Assembly: GCA_963931865.1 (NCBI GenBank)
Contig: OZ007514.1
Span: forward strand, 9,085,222-9,149,221
Direction: 5' to 3'
DNA from: Axinella damicornis
Taxonomy: Eukaryota > Porifera > Demospongiae > Axinellida > Axinellidae
Length of the DNA: 64,000 nucleotides
Of this stretch, positions 1-10,530 are shown one piece after another (positions within the stretch are counted from its first letter, which is position 1; the number at the start of each line of letters is the position of its first letter). The notes under the pieces are model-generated. The model made no database searches and was not told where the DNA came from. It saw nothing but the letters and a program-made list of their open reading frames with translations. The translations under genes were made by a program, and so were the position numbers.

Positions 1-1240
1 GGTGGGCTGGTTGGGGTTCTGTGCTGGTCTCCAAGCATTGAAGAGCTATCAGTAGCCATGCTATGGATTACGGATGGTGGGCACTGCGTGTGTGCATGTG
101 AGAAGCGCACATGACTTTAGACGTGTAAGGGGGCATGGCTGGTCATGAGTGGTAATTCTAATTCATGTGATACACACCAGACCCAAAAGGCTAGGAAAAA
201 TGGGCGTAGACACGTCTCAAAGCTGCTAACACTCCTTCACATTCTACTATTAAAAACAGGGGATGGGATGGGACCAGGACGAGAGCAAGTAGACCAGAAC
301 TGCTGTACTGTCAAAGAGACTTGCCTACATGTAATTGTACGCATGCAGGTTACAGATACTCAACCTCACAATCAGTAAGCCTCATGAACCCACTTTAGGT
401 ACTGCAAGCGATGAAAAGCTGGGCATGGGACTGGGAACAAGGCTACCTCATGAACCTGTGAGTCAACTGCAGCTAGGCTATTACGTAACGGAAAAGTTGG
501 TAATTAGAGGAAATACGGGAGGACATCGTACCATGTACAGCTGCTGACCTTTGACCCTGATCAATCGATTCTATCCTGAGCGCTGATGGCTGTTGGAGAA
601 TGAACACCCAGAAATGGAGGTACTGGCAGGATAGATAGGTCTGTGGATAGGTAGTAATACAGACAGTGACAGGTTGCATAGTACCAATGCCATAGTTTGA
701 GGTTATGACCTCTAACAGAGGTTTCCGGAGTCCTTGCAATTTTCAGGTCAGAATGAAACACCAGAAGTCACGTGAGTGCAAAATTCAAATCTTAAGAGCT
801 TGAGCGCTCTTGATCTCATAGATAATGGCTTCGTGTGAACCAGGGCGGACAAGCGCTTACAGCAAAGACTTGCGTCATAAACGCTGCCTGGGAATGACTG
901 AGTCTGCTAGTCTATCTACTGTACGTAGCTCACATGCATGACAACTTGTGACTACCATACGCTGATTGGCCAGAGAACTGCTGTCATGTGACTTCCGTCC
1001 TGATCTTTCAAAACCTCTGTAAACAGATCAACACAGTCTAGGTACCAAATGCTTCATGTTGACCACAAACCCCGCCCCAACTACTTCAAACACACACAAC
1101 ACATGTAGCATTGGCTGCCAACCATTGTACCTATTACGATTGCCTGGCAATGAACACTCTAAACCACTATAGCAACAGCTTCCTGAAGCTCACCTCTGAA
1201 ATGCACACGCAGTGTATGAAGACAGTGACACAGTCAAAGC
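1..1240. other. No recognisable gene
   Basis: I see short open frames but no recognisable domain, splice-bounded exon or repeat structure. Treated as intergenic or intronic DNA. Confidence 0.4.
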
Positions 1241-1255
1241 TCTGTCTTCCATGTG

Positions 1256-1318
1256 TGGGTGTGTGTGTATGGGTGAGTGTGTGTGTGTGTGGGTGTGTGT
1301 GTGTGGGGGGGGGGGGGG
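1256..1318. repeat. GT/G microsatellite
   Basis: A (GT)n-rich tract runs into an uninterrupted G run near 1306-1318. It opens spurious frames on both strands. Confidence 0.9.
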
Positions 1319-1787
1319 AGTGTATGTATATCGTTAGTGTCCTTGAATGACATTGTGTGCATGTGTATCAGTACCTTCGCCAGGATTTGCGGGGTTGAAG
1401 GGACATTGAGCCCCACCAGCCACTGTGTAGTACTGTGTTCATGTACTGTTATTGCAAAGAGGTAAGTGTTACATCAGCTGCTCTCATTGTACAAGCCACA
1501 CCTAGTCAGGTGCTTCAAGTGGTTACTAAAACAACCAAAGGTCAAAGGTTGTCTGTAGACCAGTCCACAGCAACCGTCTCAAATCAATTGACACTTGCTC
1601 AGGTAGGGGATTACCCTCATTCTTGTGGGAGGAGGGGAAAGTGGTCTGGTATCTATTGTTCACGCTTGTGCGAAACAGTTTGATTGTAAAAATAATCAAT
1701 CGGAATACTGATGAGGGAGAGAGAGAGAGGTTATGGCATCGAGTGAGTTTCTTGTCATTTTCAACAGCATGGCAACTACAATGACAG

Positions 1788-2120
1788 TGAGTGTCTGGGA
1801 ACACGGCAATCCCAGTAGTATACAGTGGCTGGAGGATGATGGAGGTTGTAGAATGAAGTGTACTCACAGTAAGTAGAATGAAGCACAGTGAGTGTCTGGG
1901 AACACGGTGGCTGGAGAATGATGGAGGTTGTAGAATGAAGTGTACTCACAGTAAGTAGAATGAAGCACAGTGAGTGTCTGGGAACACGGTGGCTGGAGAA
2001 TGATGGAGGTTGTAGAATGAAGTGTACTCACAGTAAGTAGAATGAAGCACAGTGAGTGTCTGGGAACACAGTGGCTGGAGAATGATGGAGGTTGTAGAAT
2101 GAAGTGTACATGTACTCACA
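1788..2120. repeat. 82-bp minisatellite, about 4 units
   Basis: The motif GTGTCTGGGAACAC recurs at about 1791, 1892, 1974 and 2056. Spacing is 101 bp and then 82 and 82 bp. Each unit ends in a shared GAATGAAGTGTACTCACAG segment. The first unit is longer and more diverged. Confidence 0.85.
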
Positions 2121-2439
2121 GCATCCAGCCTTGCAAGGGGCATCAACACACCAGGCACTGTGGGAGTAAGAGACAGTCAGTTGCACTCTTCAGAAATTGA
2201 CGCAGTCTTCACAAGACTGATGCACTGGTGTGAGTGTAGCCTCCCATATGCCATTCCCACTCCAGGTCTGGGGAGTCTGGGAATGAGGTAGGCTCCATTC
2301 TCAGGCTCTCCATACGTGGACAAAAGATCACTGCCAGGGATATTCTGTCACATCACAGGTAGAGACTTATAATTGCATCTGGGTGAATAAAACCATGTCA
2401 TGTTGTGTACCAGTGTGTGTAGTTCCCAGTCGAGATTGC

Positions 2440-2515
2440 CTCGAACCCAGGCTCACTGTAGCCTCGTTCCCAGGTTCTTCGGAGAGAGAGCCTGGGAACA
2501 TGCTAGGCATACCGC
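2440..2515. repeat. Degenerate foldback element (GTTCCCAGG family)
   Basis: GCCTCGAACCCAGGC and TAGCCTCGTTCCCAGG lie upstream of an opposed GCCTGGGAACATGCTA. This is a decayed member of the foldback family whose ends read TAGCCTCGTTCCCAGGC and its reverse complement, seen repeatedly in the window. Confidence 0.55.
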
Positions 2516-3616
2516 GCCTGGGTTAGAGGCCATCACAGACAGCATCGTAACCAGAAGTTGAGGTTGGACTGTTTGGCCATGTACAGTGAACTGTCATGTC
2601 TCACGTACCCTCTTCATCCAGTGGGCATGGTCACCAGGCTGCCCTGTCAGGGTCTGACTCCGATGCTGTACACAAAGAGAGAACAAGTCAGCTACCTGTC
2701 CAACAGATCCTCTTCCATAATTAATGGAGGTGTGGCCCAGAGTGGGCATGAATGGGAACGAAGGACATTATTCAGGAATAGATATAGAGTGGCAGTACTA
2801 ATTACTACATCACGAAATGAGTACTTCCGTAAGGTAAAAGAACGTGGTTTGTACAAAGGCCGACACGTGGAATGCGATTCCATACGTGGTCCTGGGTATG
2901 AGGCTAAAAGAACATGATGTTCAATGGCCGCATCTACGATGGCAGCGGAATGGAAGTTACTGCATGTCTCACTTGTACTCCATGTGTGTAGCTGCTTGAT
3001 CTAATCGGTATGGTAACTGCGCTACAGCAACAGTTGACACAGTAGTCCTTGGTAAGTTCCAAGCTGCTTGCATTTCTAAGATCACTGTAGAAATTACCAC
3101 TTTTGCCATGCAGTTTTATGGAATCTAATGGAGGGTGTTTATGTTGTTTTACAGTCGGTGACGTCAAACTCAGCTGCTCTATTGCAGCTTCATGGCTGTG
3201 CTGGGACAAGTCTCATGTGGCCAGACACCTCGTTACCAGGCCGCGTGATCTGCGGCCTGGGAACGAGGCTAGTTCTGAAGAGAGGGAAAGAGTCTGGGAC
3301 ATGGACATAGAGTGACATGCCATTCAGCAATTTAATATAATTCAGCCATGATGTTACCGACATCACGTTGCCAGGGTATAAGACTTGCGACCTTGCTGCA
3401 CCCACAATTTCAATTTCTACTTTGTTCCGGCTCACAATTCAACTTGAAGACAATTTTTGCTCAGTTCACCTTTCACACTTCCAGTTTACTCTCCACTCAC
3501 ACTCAAATTTTCTGGTTACTGTAATGACGTATTTCAGGTAGCATGTGACTGAATACTGCACTGTGATGACACAATCCACGGTGTGGGGTGACAAACTGCT
3601 CTACATGTACATCTAC
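2516..3616. other. No recognisable gene; one short foldback at 3228-3271
   Basis: A short inverted pair (ACCAGGCCGCG ... CGCGGCCTGGGAACGAGG type) near 3228-3271 belongs to the dispersed foldback family. The rest shows no coding signal I can name. Confidence 0.4.
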
Positions 3617-4377
3617 GGACATGTCCCAGACACTGCAGGACGGGGTCTGGGGTGCATGTGGCCACACCAAACTAGGACATGTCCCAGACACTGCAGGACG
3701 GGGTCTGGGGTGCATGTGGCCACGCCAAACTAGGACATGTCCCAGACACTGCAGGATGGGGTCCGGGGTGCATGTGGCCACACCAAACTAGGACATGTCC
3801 CAGACACTGCAGGACCGGGTCTGGGGTGCATGTGGCCACACCAAACTAGGACATGTCCCAGACACTGCAGGACGGGGTCTGGGGTGCATGTGGCCACACC
3901 AAACTAGGACATGTCCCAGACACTGCAGGACGGGGTCTGGGGTGCATGTGGCCACACCAAACTAGGACATGTCCCAGACACTGCAGGACGGGGTCTGGGG
4001 TGCATGTGGCCACGCCAAACTAGGACATGTCCCAGACACTGCAGGACGGGGTCTGAGGTGCATGTGGCCACACCAAACTAGGACATGTCCCAGACACTGC
4101 AGGACCGGGTCTGGGGTGCATGTGGCCACACAAAAACTAGGACATGTCCCAGACACTGCAGGATCGGGTCTGGGGTGCATGTGGCCACGCCAAACTAGGA
4201 CATGTCCCAGACACTGCAGGACGGGGTCTGGGGTGCATGTGGCCACACCAAACTAGGACATGTCCCAGACACTGCAGGACGGGGTCTGGGGTGCATGTGG
4301 CCACACCAAACTAGGACATGTCCCAGACACTGCAGGACGGGGTCTGGGGTGCATGTGGCCACAACAAACTAGGACAT
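3617..4377. repeat. 58-bp minisatellite, about 13 copies
   Basis: The unit starts GGACATGTCCCAGACACTG and contains GTGCATGTGGCCAC. It repeats every 58 bp (3617, 3675, 3733 and on). Copies differ by single substitutions such as CACACC/CACGCC and GACGGGG/GACCGGG. 58 is not a multiple of 3, so the open frames across it are not a repeat protein. Confidence 0.95.
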
Positions 4378-5083
4378 GGAGCAATTCCACTCACAGGTAC
4401 CGATAATGCCAAGGTCATGGCTGCAGTAAGGGAAGTACGGGTATTTCGGAACATGGGGGAATTCGGAACACCCACTATTTTGACTGGAGTAGTTACTGGA
4501 TGCTGCCAACAGCTGGATGCTCAAGTAACCACCAAAATCCCTGTCCGTCTGGGCAGTCATGATTTTGTATAATCATGTAAGTGCAGTCATAATCGTGTGA
4601 ATTGACCACAACGATGATTTGATGTAGCCTGGCCACTAAACTACAATGTAGCTTCTTCCCCAAGTTACCGGCTAAATTCTACTCAGCTAGTCTACCAGCA
4701 TACCAGTAATAGCCCCGTACTGTGCCTCTGTAAATCATACAGCTACAGACACACAGAACACTACCTTAGAACTACAGGTGCCTGTCAAATCACATATCAT
4801 TCTACAGGGTGTTCCCACCGAAGCTCCAGCAAAAGAATTGTTCAGGCTGACTCGACTGGCACCATGCACACTGTCATGTGCTAAATGAACGATTCCAGGC
4901 TTCAGGATGACACCATGGACCATTGGTGTGGCAATTCTACAGGTAGCCATGGCAATTTTATGAACACACCTTCTCAAGGCAGGTCCAGGACCAGAACTTG
5001 ACATGGCATCGTAGATCTCTTCCATGCAGCCAAACAAATTGTGGTAGCCGTCCTGAGGGGTAGTGATGAGGCCAAGGGCAGGA

Positions 5084-5136
5084 TGGAGGGAGGGAGGGAG
5101 GGAGGGAGGGAGGGAGGGAGGGAGGGAGAGGAAAGA
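5084..5136. repeat. (GGGA)n tract
   Basis: About 12 GGGA/GGGAG units on the plus strand, polypurine and capable of G-quadruplex formation. A long G run follows at about 5322-5347. Confidence 0.9.
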
Positions 5137-5406
5137 CAATGTCTGGGTGCCAAAAACACAACTATCCAGGGCCAAAAATGGAGAGCTGAGGGCAGAAAGA
5201 ACATAGTTATTGTCCCTTGGGAGTTACCCTGCACAGCCTGCTATGTGGATGTGGGCCACCAGGGTTTATATTTAGGGGGGTCTGGGTTTGAAATCTCTAA
5301 GGGGGGCAAAACATTTTCAAGGGGGGGGGGGGGGGGGGGGGGGGGGGCTAATAGAACCCAGGTGGCCATGACATTGGCGCATATCACCCATAATTCATAA
5401 TTTATT

Positions 5407-5716
5407 GGGGTGGCTGGTGGCCTAGCAGTTAAAGCATTCGACTGCTAATCTAAAGGTTGCAGGTTCGAATCCCACCATTGCCATAGGAGAGATTTTCTTT
5501 CTCTCCTAGGATCCGGAGTTGACTGAGCTCTACCCTTAAAAATAAGTAGGTGGTGTTCTTGAAGGTGTTTTCACCTGATACAGTTCACACCGCATCCTTC
5601 GGAGGGGATGTAAAGCCGTTGGTCCCAGGGTACTGGTTAACATATTAGCATTCATGCTATTCCAGTTACCTGGTTCAACCACTCTGCATGGTGGTTTCTC
5701 ACAAATAAATAAATAC
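5407..5716 (+). mobile_element. tRNA-Ser-derived SINE
   Basis: The head resembles a tRNA-Ser(GCT): an A-box-like TGGCCTAGCAG, an anticodon-loop stretch GACTGCTAATC, and a perfect B box GGTTCGAATCC at about 5462. It is followed by an unrelated ~230-bp body containing GGATGTAAAGCCGTTGG and a short tail of AAATAAATAAATA. A tRNA head with internal pol III promoter, a body and a simple A-rich tail is the structure of a tRNA-derived SINE. No clear target-site duplication was found. A functional tRNA gene is unlikely, since the sequence does not close into a standard acceptor stem. Confidence 0.8.
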
Positions 5717-5819
5717 ACACATGCTATAGACGTCTAAGCAGAGAGTGTTCTGAGTAGAGCTGCTGGCGGTCACACTCCTTGCTACTCAGCGACTGTGGAG
5801 GAGGGGGAGCTTTTGTCGC

Positions 5820-6019
5820 NNNNNNNNNNNNNNNNNNNNNNNNNNNNNNNNNNNNNNNNNNNNNNNNNNNNNNNNNNNNNNNNNNNNNNNNNNNNNNNNN
5901 NNNNNNNNNNNNNNNNNNNNNNNNNNNNNNNNNNNNNNNNNNNNNNNNNNNNNNNNNNNNNNNNNNNNNNNNNNNNNNNNNNNNNNNNNNNNNNNNNNNN
6001 NNNNNNNNNNNNNNNNNNN
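5820..6019. other. Assembly gap (200 N)
   Basis: A run of 200 Ns. It abuts a duplicated exon fragment and a minisatellite, so the gap may be a collapsed or mis-joined tandem duplication. Confidence 1.
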
Positions 6020-6053
6020 GTTGAGGGACTTTGAGCAAACATCATTGTACATG
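6020..6053 (-). pseudogene. Duplicated fragment of V-ATPase a exon
   Basis: This 34-bp segment repeats the sequence at 7284-7318 almost exactly. On the minus strand it encodes [10 protein letters not shown], the conserved stretch inside the V-ATPase subunit a exon at 7226-7375. The two copies bracket the 60-bp minisatellite; this one is cut by the gap. Confidence 0.8.
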
Positions 6054-7195
6054 CTGTGTGCATTCCCTCGTCCCACTCCCCACTCCAAGGGCACAGGGTT
6101 AAAGTACATGCAGCTGTGTGCATTCCCTCCTCCCACTCCCCACTCCCCAGGCACAGGGTTAGAGTACATGCAGCTGTGTGCATTCCCTCCTCCCACTCCC
6201 CACTCCCCAGGCACAGGGTTAAAGTACATGCAGCTGTGTGCATTCCCTCGTCCCACTCCCCACTCCCCAGGCACAGGGTTAGAGTACATGCAGCTGTGTG
6301 CATTCCCTCCTCCCACTCCCCACTCCCCGGGCACAGGGTTAAAGTAAATGCAGCTGTGTGCATTCCCTCCTCCCACTCCCCACTCCCCAGGCACAGGGTT
6401 AGAGTACATGCAGCTGTGTGCATTCCCTCCTTCCCACTCCCACTCCCCGGGCACAGGGTTAAAGTACATGCAGCTGTGTGCATTCCCTCCTCCCACTCCC
6501 CACTCCCCGGGCACAGGGTTAGAGTACATGCAGCTGTGTGCATTCCCTCCTCCCACTCCCCACTCCCCGGGCACAGGGTTAAAGTAAATGCAGCTGTGTG
6601 CATTCCCTCCTCCCACTCCCCACTCCCCAGGCACAGGGTTAGAGTACATGCAGCTGTGTGCATTCCCTCCTTCCACTCCCCACTCCCCGGGCACAGGGTT
6701 AAAGTACATGCAGCTGTGTGCATTCCCTCCTCCCACTCCCCACTCCCCAGGCACAGGGTTAAAGTACATGCAGCTGTGTGCATTCCCTCCTCCCACTCCC
6801 CACTCCCCGGGCACAGGGTTAAAGTACATGCAGCTGTGTGCATTCCCTCCTCCCACTCCCCACTCCCCAGGCACACGGTTAAAGTACATGCAGCTGTGTG
6901 CATTCCCTCGTCCCACTCCCCACTCCCCAGGCACAGGGTTAAAGTACATGCAGCTGTGTGCATTCCCTCCTCCCACTCCTCACTCCCCAGGCACAGGGTT
7001 AAAGTACATGCAGCTGTATGCATTCCCTCGTCCCACTCCCCACTCCCCAGGCACAGGGTTAAAGTACATGCAGCTGTGTGTATTCCCTCGTCCCACTCCC
7101 CACTCCCCAGGCACAGGGTTAAAGTACATGCAGCTGTGTGCATTCCCTCGTCCCACTCTCCAGGCACAGGGTTAAAGTACATGCAGCTGTGTGCA
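6054..7195. repeat. 60-bp minisatellite, about 19 copies
   Basis: The unit has a period of exactly 60 bp (TGTGTGCATTCCCTCC, CACTCCCC, GGCACAGGGTTA, AGTACATGCAGC), with TTAAAG and TTAGAG variants and G/A differences in CCCCGGG/CCCCAGG. The period is a multiple of 3 and the unit lacks stops in several frames, so it opens very long artefactual frames on both strands. On the minus strand each unit contains CCCTGTGCC(C/T)GGG, which matches the end of the adjacent V-ATPase a exon. Confidence 0.95.
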
Positions 7196-7225
7196 TTCCC
7201 TCCTCCATCCCAGTCCCTCACTCAC

Positions 7226-7380
7226 CCGGGCACAGGGTCAAGGGAAGCATTGGTGTAGGAGACATCCCAGGAGGATCCAAAGATGTTGAGGGACTTTGAG
7301 CAAACATCATTGTACATGTAGGTGAGTCCGATATAGATGGAGAACATCCTCATCAGAAACACAATGTAGCGACATCTGGT

Positions 7381-7415
<35 letters not shown>

Positions 7416-8328
7416 GGAAAGGAGGTGAGAAGGGAGGGGATGAGGGGGAAGCGGGATGAAGGGAGGGGGAGGGGAGGAGAGAGGGGGCCAGGAAAGAAGG
7501 CTCCCGATTTATAGCGGGACCTCGCAAAGCAGTACGCATGAATAAAATTACATGGTCAAGCCTCGATTCAACCAGCCGTACACAACTATGTTCATGCACA
7601 TAGCTTCAAGCATAAATGCACATTCCAATGACATCACATCACTCTTATACAGCAGCTACTTCAAACTGCCTACCTCCAGCATTCAGCAATGAGGCAGCGC
7701 TGGGTCACATCCAGAACTGGTTCATTGTGTGGTAGATCGCCTTGATCTCTGGACACTGATAGAGTGTAGCACAAAACCTAGGAAGAAGAGGTTGCCATAT
7801 ACGGAAGTCAATCAGGGGTGGCTCTGCCTTGGGCCCAAATAGTATTGGAGTGTGCACGTACCCCTCACAGATCTTCCTGATGCGGGTCCGAAGCTAGTCT
7901 CCTTGGAAGAACAGGATGAAGACCACCTTGTATACTCGGTTGCCCTGGTGATTGGAAGGGAGGGTAGGAAAAGAGCAGTATACAACTTGCAACAGCTGTG
8001 TTTCATTTAGAAAATTGTTCTCAAGGGGGGACAAAAATGTAGCGTGGCAATCGAGGTAAGAGGAGGCATGAGTAGCCTTGCATACATGTACATATACACT
8101 TCTTGGGTATCTTTCATAGGGGGGGGGGGGCTCCTACCCTTTCCCCTAAATGAAACCCTGAACACTGTACTCAGCTAATCGCAACCGGGGTACAGATGCC
8201 CTCCCACGTACTGCGGCAGGATCTTCCAAAGTTTCCTCGATCTCTGCCTGCCGTAGAAAGACGTTCCCACGACATGCATGCCATACCACACGCTCAAAAT
8301 GTGGCCATACGCTCCCGTGCAATGACCC
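7226..8328 (-). pseudogene. V-type ATPase subunit a, partial and broken
   Basis: V-ATPase subunit a is the large membrane subunit of the Vo proton channel. Four minus-strand exons show its hallmarks. 8328-8212 reads ARERMATF, then CRGNVFLRQAEIEETLEDP, with one extra T near 8299 breaking the frame. 7944-7862 reads KVVFILFFQGD, a TAG stop where Gln is usual, then RKICEG, with GT-AG ends in matching phase. 7777-7674 reads FCATLYQCPE fused directly to IKAIYHTMNQF; about 60-70 residues normally between these are absent, and the frame shifts before DVTQRCLIAE. 7375-7226 is fully open and reads [28 protein letters not shown], ending at a GTGAGT donor. The exon for the family's TNKFTxGFQ region is missing, and no N-terminal or C-terminal membrane exons were recognised. 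A stop, two frameshifts and an internal loss indicate a pseudogene. Confidence 0.85.
7383..7414. repeat. Poly-G tract with GGGGA continuation
   Basis: About 32 consecutive G, followed by G/A-rich polypurine sequence to about 7495. Confidence 0.95.
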
Positions 8329-8682
8329 CTGTCATAAACCTGATTAGAACACAATCTCAACAATTCACGCAATAAGTACACAATGTTTAGAAATGATACA
8401 TGTATCACATGAGCTCTGAAGTTGCTGTTGTGATCACTTGAATTTGGTCACCAACAAGAGGGACACATGACTCCCACAAAAGGTCACATGATCTCACAAG
8501 GACATGTCACACATACGGGAAGTACTAATTGCTGGAATCTATTTCTGGAATCTGGATTCTGGAATCCCACATGCGCAGTACGTAGACAACAACACGCGCT
8601 CAGATGGAACATGAAGCTTTCATGGCTTTCATGGCTTTTGAACTTTGGAGCATGGAGGAGCTCGAAGAGGTAGGCCATAAGG

Positions 8683-8722
8683 CAGACACCAGGCCTGACA
8701 AGCTTGTCAGGCCTGGTGTCTG
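8683..8722. repeat. Perfect 40-bp palindrome
   Basis: CAGACACCAGGCCTGACAAG is followed directly by its exact reverse complement with no spacer. It lies near the left end of the 1.42-kb TIR element. Confidence 0.95.
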
Positions 8723-9213
8723 GCGTTTGTCACTAAAAGGTGTTATTACCCATTTTTAGTACAAAGACTGTTGGGTCCATGATCAAGATTTCCTACCCAG
8801 TTGGTCCCTTGCAGGAACTTCAAGGCCACAGATGCCTCGTCAGAGCTCGTCTCATCCAAGTGCCTCTCCGCAGACTACTTCCTGGCCAGGTATACCTCCT
8901 CTGACTACAGGTGTACCCCCTCAGCCTAGCCAGGTATACCTACTTCCTGGCCAGGTGTACACCCTCAGCCTACCTCCCGGGCAGGTTTACATCCTAAGCA
9001 TGGTTCCCTTCTAAGTTCAGAATACCTCCAAAATCCATGTGTGTCAACCACCCCAGATGAACACCTTACAGCAAAATAGCCAAGCTTCAAGTACCATATC
9101 TCTGCCATTTCAGCGGACATCCTGTACTCAGACTACAAGTGTGTCTCAGTCACCCCAGGCGTCTGCAAATGTGCCTACCCGGTCACTCCACTTACCAGAC
9201 CCGCCCACACAGC

Positions 9214-9395
9214 AGAGGAGTCTGGAAGACTGCACATGTACGACTTGTTCTGACACCCACCCCTTATGGGTGGGCGATAAGTAGGAATTAACGTGCCATT
9301 TATGGAAGCCCTGTGGTTCACACTTACTTATCGCCCACCCCGTAAGGGGTGGGTGTCAGAACAAGTTGTATATGGACAGTCTTCCAGACTCCTCC
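9214..9395. repeat. Inverted repeat with ~70-bp arms inside the TIR element
   Basis: AGGAGTCTGGAAGACTG and TTGTTCTGACACCCACCCC with a downstream GGTGGGCGATAAGTA are mirrored after a ~40-bp loop (arms about 9214-9286 and 9326-9395). It separates the proline/glutamine-rich open frame to the left from the GNISQCQGC ORF to the right and may be a later insertion splitting one gene. Confidence 0.85.
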
Positions 9396-9725
9396 GCCAT
9401 GCGCGAGAGTCTGGTACCGAGACTAGCTGCTCCACTTACTGAACTCATTAATGGGCTTCTGCAGCTAATAATATTGAGTGCCAGTCTTGCAGCCACTTCA
9501 GCACGAACGTCGCCTCCAATCCAACCTACATCATTGATTGATCCAAGTCACCTCTTTTGGGTAATGTTTCTGACTGGAAATATTTCTCAATGTCAAGGTT
9601 GCAGAGGGAAGATTGTGAGAGCACCTGATGGGAAATTGCTGTCCCCTCCAGACAACTTGGTGATTCAACACAAAGAACAAGTGATCTTTCAAAACCCTAA
9701 GACCGGCAGTTCAGCTCTCGTATGA
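9366..9725 (+). CDS. Transposon-associated ORF with GNISxCxGC motif
   Basis: An open frame of about 119 codons ending in TGA. Near its C-terminus it reads FWVMFLTGNISQCQGC, then PPDNLVIQHKEQVIFQNP. I recall this arrangement (GNIS-C-x2-C, a PP-D-L segment, an H-K/R-E segment and F-x-NP-x-TG) as a recurrent repeat-associated protein module in sponges and other invertebrates, of unknown function. The upstream P/Q-rich frames at 8832-9014 and 9039-9284 probably belong to the same ancestral gene, now split by the palindrome. Downstream of the stop the reading degrades. The start codon is uncertain because the first residues come from the palindrome. Confidence 0.5.
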   Translation: MYMDSLPDSSAMRESLVPRLAAPLTELINGLLQLIILSASLAATSARTSPPIQPTSLIDPSHLFWVMFLTGNISQCQGCRGKIVRAPDGKLLSPPDNLVIQHKEQVIFQNPKTGSSALV

Positions 9726-10256
9726 TCAACAGTGTCCACAATACATGCACTTCAACACCTTCAAGCTGCTAAAGACATAGTTTCTACTTCCCATAAGGAT
9801 ATTCTGTTAAGAGTTTGCTGTTTCATGAAACCTATTGTTGTGTTGCCTACATGATTTATTTCCAGCATGTGAAATTCTAGATTCCAGAATCCAGAATCCA
9901 AATTCCAGAAATAGATTCCAGCAAATAGTACTTCCCCGCACATACAGCACTCACAGAGCGCACTCAATCATACTAGGGATCACATGACTCACATAAACCA
10001 TAAACTTGGTCTGTGAGACACCGACAGCAGCACCATGGTCTGCACCCACTCTCTAGGAGACCTGCTAAGGAGGCAGAAGATATATATGAAGCAAGAGACC
10101 GGTCTCACGAATCGTATGTACAAGTTTCAAATGTACACAACAAACTGTGACACCACATAGACCTCACCTTTCCTTGCCTCCTCGTCTTTATCAGAGTGGG
10201 GATCACCGACTGCACGGTGACGGATGCGGAGAGGATGGTGTACACTTCCGCCTAAA

Positions 10257-10530
10257 GAAGGGAGGGGGAGGGAGAAAGGAAGGGGGACAGGGAGGGAGGG
10301 AGGGAAGCAGGGAGAGAGGGAGGTAGGGAAGGAGGGAGGGAGGGAGGGAGGGAGGGAGGGAGGGAGGGAGGGAGGAGGGAGGGAGGGAGGGAGGGAGGGA
10401 GGAAAGGAGGGGGAGAGGGAGGGAGGGAGGGAGGGGGGAGGGAGGGAGGGAGGGAGGGGGGAGGGAGGGGGAGAGGGAGGGAGGGAGGAAGGGAGGGGGA
10501 GGGAGGAAGGGAGGGAGGGAGGGAGTGGTA
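10257..10530. repeat. Long (GGGA/GGGAGG)n polypurine tract
   Basis: About 270 bp of nearly pure G/A on the plus strand dominated by GGGA and GGGAGGG. It gives spurious proline/serine-rich frames on the minus strand and has strong G-quadruplex and triplex potential. Confidence 0.95.

Larger units (their letters stand above)
8517..9938 (+). mobile_element. 1.42-kb TIR element with ORF, family unassigned
   Basis: The left end GGGAAGTACTAATTGCTGG continues as GAATCTATTTCTGGAAT, and is mirrored at the right end by the reverse complement of GGGAAGTACTATTTGCTGG and the same continuation. The inverted match runs about 55 bp. CACATAC sits immediately outside both ends (8510-8516 and 9939-9945), a plausible 6-7 bp target duplication. 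The interior holds two large palindromes and open frames including a cysteine-motif ORF. The ends do not match a superfamily I can name. Confidence 0.75.

Noticed and set aside
3545..4256. Repetitive open frames across the 58-bp array
   Set aside because: Period 58 shifts frame each unit; frames are open only by composition.
4960..5062. Minus-strand exon GYHNLFGCMEEIYDAM with GT and AG borders
   Set aside because: Reads well but matches no V-ATPase a region or other family I know, and alternative frames are open too.
5407..5480. Functional tRNA-Ser gene
   Set aside because: A and B boxes are present but the acceptor arms do not pair, and a SINE body and tail follow directly.
5782..7258. Very long open frames (about 400-480 codons) on both strands over the 60-bp array
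   Set aside because: The period is divisible by 3 and the unit happens to lack stops; one frame also reads through the N gap. No start context, splice sites or known repeat protein.
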